From the NCBI GenBank assembly GCA_963796125.1, contig CAWCKM010000033.1, positions 1-10,550 of the forward strand: a DNA stretch of 10,550 nt, written 5' to 3'. The stretch's first letter is position 1; each line of letters opens with the position of its first letter. Of the stretch, positions 1 through 7,855 are shown one piece after another. A program made the position numbers and the translations under genes. Source of the stretch: DASPRG01 sp963796125 (GTDB lineage Bacteria; Nitrospirota; Thermodesulfovibrionia; Thermodesulfovibrionales; SM23-35). The notes beneath the pieces are model-generated. The model was not told the DNA's origin. It worked only from the letters and a program-made list of their open reading frames with translations, and made no database searches.

Positions 1-7
1 GAAAAAA

Positions 8-28
8 GGTGTCAGGTCTTGAAATGTG
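8..28 (+). repeat. Left-edge GGTGTCAGGTC motif of transposase-associated repeat
   Basis: GGTGTCAGGTCTTGAAATGTG overlaps the stop codon of the transposase remnant. A related motif, GGGGTCAGACACC, lies on the minus strand at 10529-10541, so the two window edges carry inverted copies of GG(T/G)GTCAG. Such GGTCAG-type sequences commonly border REP-associated transposase genes. Whether both belong to one dispersed family in this genome cannot be decided from one window. Confidence 0.35.
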
Positions 29-212
29 AATCAATCCTGTGGATAATCTTTGATAATTTCTTATCCCTCGCCATATCCTCCCTTAATCTTGCGGAGGCTT
101 TGCTGACAGCACTATAATGTAACTCTCCGAATAACTTCCCTACTTCCTCATTACTAAGACCTGCATAACCGCTGCACAAAATATATCGCGGCAGGTGTAA
201 TTTAATCCTTCC
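12..212 (-). pseudogene. C-terminal remnant of REP-associated (Y1-type) transposase, DnaA-like HTH part
   Basis: Reading the minus strand from 212 to the TGA at 12-14 gives about 66 residues with no start codon. They include LSNEEVGKLFGELHYSAVSK and end in DSHFKT. This is the look of the DnaA-C-like helix-turn-helix tail found on many REP-associated tyrosine transposases. The catalytic HUH/Y1 part is absent, because the frame is closed upstream by the TAA stop of ftsK at 213-215, so this is a 5'-truncated fragment and not a working gene. The tail runs directly into the GGTGTCAGGTC motif at the left edge, which often accompanies these elements. The family call rests on remembered motif resemblance; truncation is seen directly. 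Confidence 0.6.
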
Positions 213-2276
213 TTATCTCCTCCTCCTCAAAAATTCTCTCGGTTTCCCCGCACCCCGTGGCGGGCCGACAAGGCCATCTTCTTCCATTAATTCCATGATC
301 TTTGCAGCCCTGTTATATCCTATCTTGAGTCTTCTCTGGATAGACGATATGGATACCTCTCCAAGATACTCACCGAACTCGACTGCTTTCAGGTAAAGCT
401 CGTCCCTCTCTCCGGGTATCTCTTCCTCATCTCTTTCTATTCCCTGTATTGCTTTGAAGATGGTGTAATCAGGTTTTCCCTGAGACTTCACAAAATCAGT
501 CGCTGCTTTTATCTCACTCTCTGTAATGAGAGCTCCATGCACCCTGATAATTCTCGCACCCGGGAACATGAGGAGCATATCACCCTTTCCAAGGAGTTGT
601 TCAGCGCCATGGGTATCGAGGATCGTCCTTGAGTCTACCTTTGAAGATACCTGGAAAGATATCCGGGTCGGGAAATTTGCCTTTATGATTCCTGTGATAA
701 CATCTACAGATGGTCTCTGGGTCGCGAGGATGAGGTGAATCCCGGATGCCCTTCCCATCTGGGCAAGTCTTGCTATGGAGTCTTCCATTTCGTTTGCCGC
801 GGTGAACATCAGGTCTGCAAGCTCGTCAATAAAGACAACAATGTAGGGCATCTGTTCTTCATCGCCAACCTGACTGTTATAAGTCTCAATATTCCGTGCA
901 GCCTTTTCCGCAAGGACTCTGTATCTACGCTCCATCTCATGCACAATCTTCCTTAATGCCTCTGCTACCTCTTTCGGATTTGTAATAACAGGGGAGATGA
1001 GATGCGGAATTTCTTCGTATACAGAAAGCTCAAGCAGTTTCGGGTCTATCATCAGCATCTTCACCTCTGCCGGTGTTGCTTTGTAGAGTAAACTCATGAC
1101 CATCGAATTTATTGATACGCTTTTTCCAGAGCCTGTCGCACCTGCAACTAAGAGGTGGGGCATCTTAGATAAATCAGCGATAATCGGTCTTCCGTAAATG
1201 TCTTTCCCAAGTCCAAGGGTAAGCCTGGAACCGCTCTTCTTAAAACTCTCTGCAGAGAGGATTTCCCGCAGAGAAACGACTTCCCTCTGATTGTTTGGCA
1301 CCTCTATTCCTAAGGTGGCTTTACCAGGCAGGGGAGAAACTCTGACACTCTGTGCCTTGAGAGCGAGGGCAAGGTCATCAGAGAGAGAGACAACTCTGTT
1401 GATTTTTACACCCGGTGCTGGTTCGAACTCATACATTGTCACAATAGGTCCCGGATGCACCTGGGTAACTTTGCCTTCAACATCAAAGTCGAGGAGCTTT
1501 TTTTCAATGAGCGTTGAAATTTCGAGCAGCTCCTCTTTTGAAGGCCTGTTGGATGCCGAATCATAAAGATTGAGGAGCTCCAGAGAAGGAAGCTCGTAGT
1601 CTCCTGTCTTTCTCGGTTTGATCGTCTCCGGTTGAGGAGGACTTAGTTCCTTTTTCTCCAGCTCCGTTTGCAGGATTTTTTCTTCTATTCTTTCTTCTAA
1701 ATCAATATCCTCTGCCGCCTGTTCCCGCTTGACTTCCCTCTTTCTCCTCTGGAAAGCGAGGGACATTAAAGATACAGGGCTCAGGAGTATGATAGAAGAA
1801 AGGAAGGCGGAGAGTGAAAAGATATAGGCACCGGGAAGAGACAGTAACTGGTTTGTAAGATAAGCGATCTCCTTACCCAAGAGGCCACCGATACCGTCGG
1901 GATATCTTTCGATATGAATATGGAAGGTCAGGGAGAAGAGCGATAGGAAAATACAGGACGAGAGGATGAACAGGATGCTTCCCAGAAGGTAGATTCTATG
2001 CCCCTCCTTTCCCAGGAGTCGTTTAATGCCATAGGCAGTAATGAAAAGGGGGATGAGGAACGCTGCAAGCCCCAGAAAGATAATCAGCCAGCCAGAAGTA
2101 TATGCGCCTATTGTCCCGCCGAGATTCTGCAACGGTCCCTGAGGTTCTGTGGATCTGAAAAAGGGAACAGGGTCTCTGCTATAGTGCGAAAAGAGACTTA
2201 GGAAAAGATAAAGACTTCCCAGAACGGAAAGGACACCGACTATTTCTTCTTTTATCCGTTTTATCCTCTCAACCAT
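213..2276 (-). CDS. ftsK: DNA translocase FtsK/SpoIIIE
   Basis: A 687-residue membrane-anchored DNA pump that moves chromosomal DNA through the closing septum. Four hydrophobic segments lie in roughly residues 10-175 and are followed by a charged linker (about 176-240). The RecA-like motor has a Walker A motif GATGSGKS at 379-386, a Walker B VVFIDELADL at about 480-489, and ATQRPSVDVITGIIKANFPT at 518-537. The last ~60 residues hold the winged-helix gamma domain (VSISSIQRRLKIGYNRAAKI), which in the family reads KOPS-like polar sequences. Its length is nearer to B. subtilis SpoIIIE than to the long E. coli FtsK, because the linker is short. It starts with ATG inside the end of uppP (16-bp overlap) and has only a weak SD (AGCAGG), so coupled translation is likely. 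It ends in RRRR and its TAA abuts the transposase remnant. Confidence 0.96.
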   Translation of the reverse strand: MVERIKRIKEEIVGVLSVLGSLYLFLSLFSHYSRDPVPFFRSTEPQGPLQNLGGTIGAYTSGWLIIFLGLAAFLIPLFITAYGIKRLLGKEGHRIYLLGSILFILSSCIFLSLFSLTFHIHIERYPDGIGGLLGKEIAYLTNQLLSLPGAYIFSLSAFLSSIILLSPVSLMSLAFQRRKREVKREQAAEDIDLEERIEEKILQTELEKKELSPPQPETIKPRKTGDYELPSLELLNLYDSASNRPSKEELLEISTLIEKKLLDFDVEGKVTQVHPGPIVTMYEFEPAPGVKINRVVSLSDDLALALKAQSVRVSPLPGKATLGIEVPNNQREVVSLREILSAESFKKSGSRLTLGLGKDIYGRPIIADLSKMPHLLVAGATGSGKSVSINSMVMSLLYKATPAEVKMLMIDPKLLELSVYEEIPHLISPVITNPKEVAEALRKIVHEMERRYRVLAEKAARNIETYNSQVGDEEQMPYIVVFIDELADLMFTAANEMEDSIARLAQMGRASGIHLILATQRPSVDVITGIIKANFPTRISFQVSSKVDSRTILDTHGAEQLLGKGDMLLMFPGARIIRVHGALITESEIKAATDFVKSQGKPDYTIFKAIQGIERDEEEIPGERDELYLKAVEFGEYLGEVSISSIQRRLKIGYNRAAKIMELMEEDGLVGPPRGAGKPREFLRRRR

Positions 2277-3031
2277 ATGCCTGCTATTATAACAACTGCC
2301 AGAATGAATCGGTAATAGACGAAGAGATTCAGCGGATACTTCTTCAGAAAGTTCAGGAGAAACATAATAGCAAAAAATCCTGTTATGGAAGAGCTGATAA
2401 ATCCTGCGGTAAAAAGTTGAAGATCATGGGGTTCTTGACTGGTCAAGAATTTTTTCAGATGAAGGAGGGTTGCACCTGCAATGATGGGTGTCGAGATGAG
2501 AAAGGAAAATCGTGCTGAGGCTTCTCTTCTCAGACCTCTGAAAAGACCTGCAGATATTGTTATGCCAGACCGTGATACACCGGGGATTATTGCTATGGCC
2601 TGAGCAATGCCTATGATTAAGGAATCGATGAAATTCGTCTTTTCTATAGTTCTACTTTTTTCTGATCTCTCTGCAGCCAGCATGACAAGGCCTACTGCTA
2701 CAAGCATCAGGCTGATGAGGAAGGGTTTTCTTAGTGTTGTTTCCACGATGTCGTTCAGGAAAAAACCCGCAGCGCCGGCAGGGATGGAAGCAATGATAAT
2801 CAGACCAAGGAACTTCTGATTTCTGGTAAAAAGCTCTAACCAGTCTTTCCAGAAATAGAAAAGGAGTGCGGTTAATGTCCCTGCATGAAGGGCAACATCG
2901 AATGTGAGGGTATTCACATCCCCTTTCCAGCCGAACAACCAGGGAACAACAATGAGATGGGCCGTGCTGCTTACCGGGAAGAATTCAGTGAGACCCTGGA
3001 TGACACCGAGTATTATTGCTTCAACGATCAA
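2261..3031 (-). CDS. uppP: Undecaprenyl-diphosphatase UppP (BacA family)
   Basis: An integral membrane phosphatase of 256 residues that converts undecaprenyl diphosphate to the monophosphate, recycling the lipid carrier for peptidoglycan and other envelope polymers; overproduction gives bacitracin resistance in known bacteria. The two family signatures are present: GLTEFFPVSSTAHL at residues 13-26 (catalytic Glu16) and PGVSRSG at 150-156. Several further hydrophobic helices run to the C-terminus. The start codon is TTG (3029-3031), supported by GAGGT about 8 nt upstream, inside the last codons of RNase J, and by the N-terminus beginning right at the first family helix. It lies 3 bp after RNase J and overlaps ftsK by 16 bp, so it is the middle gene of the operon. 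Confidence 0.95.
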   Translation of the reverse strand: MIVEAIILGVIQGLTEFFPVSSTAHLIVVPWLFGWKGDVNTLTFDVALHAGTLTALLFYFWKDWLELFTRNQKFLGLIIIASIPAGAAGFFLNDIVETTLRKPFLISLMLVAVGLVMLAAERSEKSRTIEKTNFIDSLIIGIAQAIAIIPGVSRSGITISAGLFRGLRREASARFSFLISTPIIAGATLLHLKKFLTSQEPHDLQLFTAGFISSSITGFFAIMFLLNFLKKYPLNLFVYYRFILAVVIIAGIWLRG

Positions 3032-3034
3032 ATA

Positions 3035-4687
3035 TCAGACCTCGAATATAATCGGCATGATCATGGGTCTTCTCTCCATGGTGTTCCGGAGATATTTCTT
3101 CAGGGTACTTCTGAGTTTTGCCTGGAGCACTGAAGAATCTGAGAGGACCTCTTTATCGAGCCCCTTTATGGTATTTGTCAGGAGTTCCTTAACGTCATTT
3201 ATCACTTCCTGAGAGGCATCCTCAAACACAAAACCCCTCGAAATAATGTCAGGGCCTGAGACAATATTCCCTGTAAGTTTTTCTATCGACAGAAGGATCA
3301 GAACGATTCCGTCATGAGCAAGCCTCATACGGTCACGAAGGACTATCTCTTTTACATCACCACCTTTTCCGTCTATAAAGACTCTCCCTGAATTCACCCT
3401 GCCGTTTTTTCGTGCCCCTTCGCCTGATATCTCGAGGATTTCACCATCTTCGAGAATGAAGATATGCTCTTTCGGTATGCCGAGTTTCTTTGCAAGCATT
3501 GAATGATACACAAGATGCCTGTATTCACCATGGATAGGCATAAAGTATTTTGGTCTTATAAGGTTCAGCATGAGTTTGAGTTCTTCCTTTGAGGCATGTC
3601 CTGAGACATGCACCTCAGAGACCTTTTCATAGAAGACATTTGCGCCCCGTCTGAAGAGGTGGTTTATGATCCTGCCTATAGAGCGTTCGTTGCCAGGGAT
3701 CATCCTTGCAGAAAGGATGACTGTATCTCCCTCCCTTATTTTGATATCTTTATGCTCATCGGTTGCAATCCTTGAAAGCACGCTCATCGGCTCACCCTGA
3801 CTCCCTGTCGTTATGATTACTGTCTCTCTGTCTTTGAGTGTTTTCAGATCATCAAGTCTGAGCCAGGTATCCATAGGGATTCTGAGGTAACCGAGATCAA
3901 GGGCAATTTGTGCATTCGCAACAATACTTTTGCCAGAGATGATCACTTTTCTCCCATACTTTACTGCAACATCTATTGCCTGTTGAATCCTGTGGATATT
4001 GGAAGCAAAAGTGGCAATGATAATTCTCCCTGGTGCACTCGAGAATATGTCCTCGAATCCGCGCATTACTTCCTTTTCAGAGAACGTGAACCCCCCTTTT
4101 TCAGCGTTTGTGCTGTCAGACAGGAGGAGGAGAGTCCCCTTTTCGCCGTACTCAGTAAACTTATGGAGGTCCATCAACTGCCCGTCAACAGGGGTGGGAT
4201 CGAGTTTGAAATCGCCTGTGTGAACAACCAGCCCAACAGGAGTTTGTATTCCGAGTCCAACCCCATCTACTATGCTGTGTGTAACCCGGATGAACTCAAT
4301 TGAAAAAACTCCAAGTTGTATAACATCCCTCGGTTTTACAGGATTGAGATCAGTCTCTTCAAGATGATGTTCCAGAAGTTTGCTCCTGACGAGACCGAGT
4401 GTGAGAGGTGTTCCATAAACCGGGACAGAGATATCCCTCAGTAAAAAGGGGAGGGCTCCTATGTGGTCCTCATGCCCGTGGGTAAGGACTATCCCCTTTA
4501 TTTTCTCCCTGTTGTCAAAAAGGTAGGAAAAATCGGGAATGACAAAATCAACGCCAAGCATATCCTCTTCAGGGAACATGAGACCTGCATCAACAATAAT
4601 GATGTCATTGCCAAATTCAAAGACTGTCATGTTGAGGCCTATCTCCTCAACACCGCCAAGGGGAATCACAGAAAGGATATTATCCAT
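3035..4687 (-). CDS. rnj: Ribonuclease J (metallo-beta-lactamase / beta-CASP)
   Basis: A cytoplasmic zinc-dependent RNase with 5'-3' exonuclease and endonuclease activity in mRNA decay and rRNA maturation. Visible motifs, numbered from the TTG one codon upstream, are HGHEDH at 71-76 (metal ligands), HTGD at 157-160, the beta-CASP signature around GSQGEP 296-301, HVSGH at 361-365 and PIHGEYRHL at 385-393. About 100 C-terminal residues form the usual RNase J tail. At about 550 residues it has the normal length. I place the start at the ATG at 4685-4687; a TTG at 4688-4690 lies directly before it and is an equally possible start. No clear SD precedes either codon, and a good -10 box sits only a few bases upstream. 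First gene of the rnj-uppP-ftsK operon. Confidence 0.95.
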   Translation of the reverse strand: MDNILSVIPLGGVEEIGLNMTVFEFGNDIIIVDAGLMFPEEDMLGVDFVIPDFSYLFDNREKIKGIVLTHGHEDHIGALPFLLRDISVPVYGTPLTLGLVRSKLLEHHLEETDLNPVKPRDVIQLGVFSIEFIRVTHSIVDGVGLGIQTPVGLVVHTGDFKLDPTPVDGQLMDLHKFTEYGEKGTLLLLSDSTNAEKGGFTFSEKEVMRGFEDIFSSAPGRIIIATFASNIHRIQQAIDVAVKYGRKVIISGKSIVANAQIALDLGYLRIPMDTWLRLDDLKTLKDRETVIITTGSQGEPMSVLSRIATDEHKDIKIREGDTVILSARMIPGNERSIGRIINHLFRRGANVFYEKVSEVHVSGHASKEELKLMLNLIRPKYFMPIHGEYRHLVYHSMLAKKLGIPKEHIFILEDGEILEISGEGARKNGRVNSGRVFIDGKGGDVKEIVLRDRMRLAHDGIVLILLSIEKLTGNIVSGPDIISRGFVFEDASQEVINDVKELLTNTIKGLDKEVLSDSSVLQAKLRSTLKKYLRNTMERRPMIMPIIFEV

Positions 4688-4696
4688 CAACCCACT

Positions 4697-4725
4697 ATTA
4701 TATCAAATCTGATTTTGATTGATAA
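4697..4725 (-). promoter_or_regulatory. Candidate sigma70 promoter of the RNase J-uppP-ftsK operon
   Basis: The minus strand shows TTATCA (4720-4725; 4 of 6 matches to TTGACA), a 17-bp spacer and a perfect TATAAT (4697-4702). The expected transcription start is at about 4690-4689, which is on or just before the TTG/ATG start codons. The mRNA would therefore have no leader or only a few bases, matching the absence of an SD. Predicted by eye only. Confidence 0.5.
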
Positions 4726-4762
4726 GGTGTATGACATCCAATATAGCCTGTTCTCCCTTTGA

Positions 4763-4792
4763 TTGACAAGTTTCATATAGCAGACGTATAAT
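4763..4792 (+). promoter_or_regulatory. Strong sigma70 promoter of the FKBP gene
   Basis: A consensus TTGACA at 4763-4768 and a consensus TATAAT at 4787-4792 are separated by 18 bp. The expected start of transcription is near 4799, giving a leader of about 55 bases before the ATG at 4854. It diverges from the RNase J promoter, so the 163-bp gap holds back-to-back promoters. Confidence 0.75.
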
Positions 4793-4841
4793 TTCAGATT
4801 ATTGAGATAGAGTTTCTCTTGAAGTTGACTACAAAAAAATG

Positions 4842-4849
4842 AAAGGAGA
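4842..4849 (+). promoter_or_regulatory. Ribosome binding site that sets the FKBP start
   Basis: AAAGGAGA lies 4 bases before the ATG at 4854 and inside the codons that would follow the earlier in-frame ATG at 4839. This favours 4854 as the true start, because it also yields a compact signal peptide beginning MKLRW. Confidence 0.75.
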
Positions 4850-4853
4850 ATGT

Positions 4854-5648
4854 ATGAAACTACGATGGATGGCAGTCTTGGGGATCTTGTTTTTTGCAGG
4901 TTATGGGTATGCCGGAGAAAATGTTGAACTCAAAGAGCAAAAGGATAAGGTCAGTTACAGTATAGGTATCAATATTGGAAAAAACTTGAAAAGGCAATCT
5001 GTTGACGTTAATCCGGATGTTCTTCTCCAGGGAATCAAGGATGTGCTTTCCGGGGGCAAGACATTGATGACGGAGCAGGAAGTTAATGACACTATGATGA
5101 ATTTCCAGAAAGACATAATGGCTAAACAGCAAGCTCGCATGAAAGAACTGGCCGAGAAAAACAAAAAGGAAGGCGAGGCCTTCCTTGTGGAGAACAAGAA
5201 AAAAGAAGGTGTCATAGCACTGCCAAGTGGTTTACAGTATAAAGTAATCAAGGAAGGTGAAGGTAAGACTCCAGCCGCAAATGACATGGTGACAGTCCAT
5301 TACCGCGGTACCCTGATTGACGGAAAAGAGTTTGACAGTTCATACACCCGTGGACAGCCTGCAACTTTTCCGGTTAAAGGAGTTATCCCTGGTTTCTCCG
5401 AGGCCTTACAACTGATGAAAGTTGGTTCAAAGTGGCAGCTATTTATCCCTTCAAATCTCGCTTATGGTGAACGCGCACCCGGTGATGATATAGGGCCAAA
5501 TGCTACCCTTATTTTTGATATTGAACTCCTCTCGATTAAAGAAGGTACAGGTAAAGAAGGGGCAATTGAAGAAGAAACGATTGAAGAGGAGACGATAGAA
5601 GGAGAACCGACTAAGGAAAAGCCTGCTGACGAGGAGAAAAAACCGTAA
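4854..5648 (+). CDS. Exported FKBP-type peptidyl-prolyl cis-trans isomerase (Mip/FkpA-like)
   Basis: A periplasmic prolyl isomerase/chaperone of 264 residues. Residues 1-20 form a Sec signal peptide ending GYGYA before GENVEL. Residues about 30-120 form the helical FKBP_N dimerisation domain (DKVSYSIGINIGKNLK and a long charged helix with KQQARMKELAEKNKKEGEAF). The catalytic FKBP domain spans about 124-229, with LPSGLQYKVI, VHYRGTLIDGKEFDSSY, VIPGFSEALQLMKVGSKWQL and NLAYGERAPGDDIGPNATLIFDIELL; all are family hallmarks. After it comes an acidic tail of about 34 residues rich in Glu, Lys and Thr, which the core family lacks. The gene has its own consensus promoter and a good SD, stands alone, and converges on argF with a 38-bp gap in which I see no clear terminator hairpin. 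Confidence 0.93.
   Translation: MKLRWMAVLGILFFAGYGYAGENVELKEQKDKVSYSIGINIGKNLKRQSVDVNPDVLLQGIKDVLSGGKTLMTEQEVNDTMMNFQKDIMAKQQARMKELAEKNKKEGEAFLVENKKKEGVIALPSGLQYKVIKEGEGKTPAANDMVTVHYRGTLIDGKEFDSSYTRGQPATFPVKGVIPGFSEALQLMKVGSKWQLFIPSNLAYGERAPGDDIGPNATLIFDIELLSIKEGTGKEGAIEEETIEEETIEGEPTKEKPADEEKKP
5568..5612 (+). repeat. Three imperfect 15-bp tandem units in the FKBP tail
   Basis: Units begin at 5568, 5583 and 5598. The first two encode EEETI EEETI and differ only at synonymous or wobble positions; the third is degenerate and encodes EGEPT. The units are in frame and could expand or contract without breaking the gene. Confidence 0.6.
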
Positions 5649-5686
5649 CAGGGCAGTAAGAAATCTTTGTTCAGCTTTTGTATCGT

Positions 5687-6598
5687 TTATTTTGAAGTTA
5701 GGAGAAATTCTAACAACGCCTTCTGGGTATGGAGTCTGTTTTCAGCCTGATCAAAGACTGCACTATGCGGACCGTCCATAACATCATCCGTAATCTCCTC
5801 ACCCCTGTGGGCAGGGAGACAGTGGAGAACAACAGCATTCTGTTTTGCACAGGAAAGGATTTTATTGTTTAACTGATATCCCCTGAACTTCTTCCTCCTC
5901 TCCCCTGCTTCTTTCTCCATGCCCATGCTTACCCAGACATCTGTATAGAGAACGTCTGCATTATCAGCAGCTTCTTTCGGGTCACGAATGATCCTTATCT
6001 CACTTTTTGCAACAGCCTTTGCCTCTTGAAAGATTTTAGGGTCAGGTTCATACCCTTCAGGACATGCAATGGTAAGATGTATTCCCATCATTGAGGCTGC
6101 CTCGATTAAGGAGTGTGCAACATTATTTCCGTCTCCAATGTAGGCAAGATGTATGTCTTTCAGCCTTCCCTTTTTTTCAACTATAGTCATCAAATCTGCG
6201 AGGGCCTGACAGGGATGATGCAAATCACTCAGCCCGTTAACGACCGGAATAGAAGAACTTGCTGCAAAATTTATAAGGGCATCGTGGTTGAATGTCCTTA
6301 TGACAACGGCATCAAGATATCTTGATAGAACTCTTGCAGTGTCATGAATGGTTTCTCCCCTGCCGAGTTGTATTTCGTTGGGGTTCATGTAAATAGCTTG
6401 CGCTCCAAGCTGATATATGCCGACTTCGAAGGATACCCTTGTCCTTGTCGATGCCTTCTCAAAGATCAAACCTATGCTTTTCCCTATCAGAGGGCACTTA
6501 TTCGTGTCCTTGCCTGATTTCAGTTCCTGCGATCTTCTCAGGATAAAATCAATCTCTTTTGAAGAAAAATCCCGTAATCTGAGAAAATCCTTTTTCAT
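5687..6598 (-). CDS. argF: Ornithine carbamoyltransferase
   Basis: This cytoplasmic enzyme joins ornithine and carbamoyl phosphate to make citrulline in arginine biosynthesis. The 303 residues are the usual length. The carbamoyl-phosphate site STRTR lies at residues 50-54, the HPCQ motif at 128-131 and the ornithine-loop signature HCLPAHRG at 259-266, with DVWVSMG at about 220-226. The ATG overlaps the argD stop as ATGA (6595-6598), so it is translated by coupling with argD. The ornithine-type SMG loop distinguishes it from aspartate carbamoyltransferase and from acetylornithine carbamoyltransferase, although the latter was not tested in detail. Confidence 0.95.
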   Translation of the reverse strand: MKKDFLRLRDFSSKEIDFILRRSQELKSGKDTNKCPLIGKSIGLIFEKASTRTRVSFEVGIYQLGAQAIYMNPNEIQLGRGETIHDTARVLSRYLDAVVIRTFNHDALINFAASSSIPVVNGLSDLHHPCQALADLMTIVEKKGRLKDIHLAYIGDGNNVAHSLIEAASMMGIHLTIACPEGYEPDPKIFQEAKAVAKSEIRIIRDPKEAADNADVLYTDVWVSMGMEKEAGERRKKFRGYQLNNKILSCAKQNAVVLHCLPAHRGEEITDDVMDGPHSAVFDQAENRLHTQKALLEFLLTSK

Positions 6599-7797
6599 GT
6601 CGTCAGTTTCCCAAATACCTTTTCGAGAACATGTATAAGCTGGTCAATATCTTTTTTCTGAACAATGAGAGGGGGTATGAACCTCAGAACTTTTTCTGCT
6701 GTACAGTTGACGAGCACACCCAAGTCAAGGCATTCGTTTACTATTGGTGTGCATTCCCTCGTAAGTTCCATACCAAGGAGGAGACCAAGACCACGTATGT
6801 TGGTGATCAGGGTCGGGAATTTGTCCCTGAGATTTCCGAGTCTTTCAATGAAGTATTCACTCATCCTGTTGCACTGATCAAGGATGAATCCGTCCTCAAG
6901 GAGTGTCTCAATAGTTGCTATTGCTGCAGCACACACAAGGGGATTTCCGCCAAAAGTTGTTGCGTGGGCACCTGGTTGAAAAGCTGAAGCAACCTTATCT
7001 GTTGCAAGAGTTGCCCCTATAGGTACACCCCCACCCAGACCTTTTGCTATGGTCATGACATCCGGAATAATACCAAAATGCTCATAGGCGAAGAACTTAC
7101 CTGTCCTTCCCATGCCTGTTTGTACTTCATCCAGGATAAGGAGAAGATTATATTCATCGCAGATTTTTCTCACTTCCATCAAATAATTTTTATGTGGTAC
7201 TATGACACCACCTTCAGCCTGTACGGGCTCAAGCATGATGGCACAGGTTTCCTTTGTTATTGCCTCCTTCAATGCATTGATATCATTGAAGGGAACATGC
7301 TTGAATCCGGGTACTAATGGTTCAAAACCCTTCTGAATTTTTTTCTGTCCTGTTGCGGTAAGTGTAGCAAGTGTTCTGCCATGAAAGGAGTTCTCTGCTG
7401 TGATTATTTCGAAACAATCAGGGCTGATATTCTCTTTTGCATACTTGCGTGCAAGTTTTATAGCTGCCTCATTCGCCTCTGCGCCGGAATTACAGAAAAA
7501 TACCTTGTCAGCGAAGGTATGCTGAACAAGGAGTTTTGCAAGTCTTATCTGTGGCACAATGTGATAGAAATTCGAGACATGCAGGAGCCTCTGTGCCTGT
7601 TTCTGTATTGCAATAACCACCCGTGGATGACAGTGGCCAAGTATGTTGACTGCTACACCACCAACAAAATCGAGATACTCCTTTCCATCAGCACCCCATA
7701 CCTTCATTCCCCGTCCTTTTCTCAGGATGACAGGAAATCTCTTATAGGTATTCATGATGTAGAGGCTTGATTCATCAATGAGTTTCTTTGTTTCCAT
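6595..7797 (-). CDS. argD: Acetylornithine aminotransferase
   Basis: A PLP-dependent class III aminotransferase of 400 residues that converts N-acetylglutamate semialdehyde to N-acetylornithine; family members often also act on succinyl-diaminopimelate in lysine synthesis. Motifs seen are NSGAEANEAAIKLAR (103-117), FHGRTLATLTATGQ (138-151), LDEVQTGMGRTG (222-233) and the PLP lysine in IAKGLGGG (Lys252), followed by TTFGGNPL. ArgD rather than GabT or BioA is favoured by length and by the direct ATGA coupling to argF. No SD is visible before the ATG; instead a -10 box lies six bases upstream, suggesting a leaderless mRNA. No argB, argC or argJ is present here, so the rest of the pathway lies elsewhere. 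Confidence 0.94.
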   Translation of the reverse strand: METKKLIDESSLYIMNTYKRFPVILRKGRGMKVWGADGKEYLDFVGGVAVNILGHCHPRVVIAIQKQAQRLLHVSNFYHIVPQIRLAKLLVQHTFADKVFFCNSGAEANEAAIKLARKYAKENISPDCFEIITAENSFHGRTLATLTATGQKKIQKGFEPLVPGFKHVPFNDINALKEAITKETCAIMLEPVQAEGGVIVPHKNYLMEVRKICDEYNLLLILDEVQTGMGRTGKFFAYEHFGIIPDVMTIAKGLGGGVPIGATLATDKVASAFQPGAHATTFGGNPLVCAAAIATIETLLEDGFILDQCNRMSEYFIERLGNLRDKFPTLITNIRGLGLLLGMELTRECTPIVNECLDLGVLVNCTAEKVLRFIPPLIVQKKDIDQLIHVLEKVFGKLTT

Positions 7798-7803
7798 CAG
7801 GTG

Positions 7804-7832
7804 ATAATAACGGAAAATATTCTAAAAATCAA
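7804..7832 (-). promoter_or_regulatory. Candidate promoter of argDF
   Basis: The minus strand shows TTGATT (7827-7832; 4 of 6 matches), a 17-bp spacer and TATTAT (7804-7809; 5 of 6). Counting six discriminator bases puts the transcription start on the A of the argD ATG at 7797. The 58-bp gap to the divergent gene is shared by both promoters. I see no convincing ARG box. Confidence 0.45.
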
Positions 7833-7855
7833 ACAGGGTGTGGTAATCTCAATAT

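Noticed and set aside
2286..2315. Perfect TATAAT just upstream of ftsK on the minus strand
   Set aside because: The only -35 at a fair distance (TTACCG, 18-bp spacer) matches 3 of 6, and the site lies inside uppP coding sequence in a tight operon, so it is not reported as a promoter.
3908..4303. Open frame of about 131 codons on plus, opposite RNase J
   Set aside because: Antisense to the catalytic region of RNase J with no start signal or recognisable motif.
4463..4762. Open frame of about 99 codons on plus, opposite the start of RNase J
   Set aside because: It lies antisense to a strongly supported gene, shows no family motif and has no SD; it is a shadow frame.
4839..4853. ATG at 4839 as the FKBP start
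   Set aside because: It would bury the AAAGGAGA ribosome site inside the gene; the ATG at 4854 is correctly spaced and begins a proper signal peptide.
5649..5686. Bidirectional terminator between FKBP and argF
   Set aside because: No GC-rich hairpin with a T-run is visible in the 38 bases.
7381..7770. Open frame of about 129 codons on plus, opposite argD
   Set aside because: Antisense to the conserved argD N-terminal half; the Cys-rich translation resembles no family.
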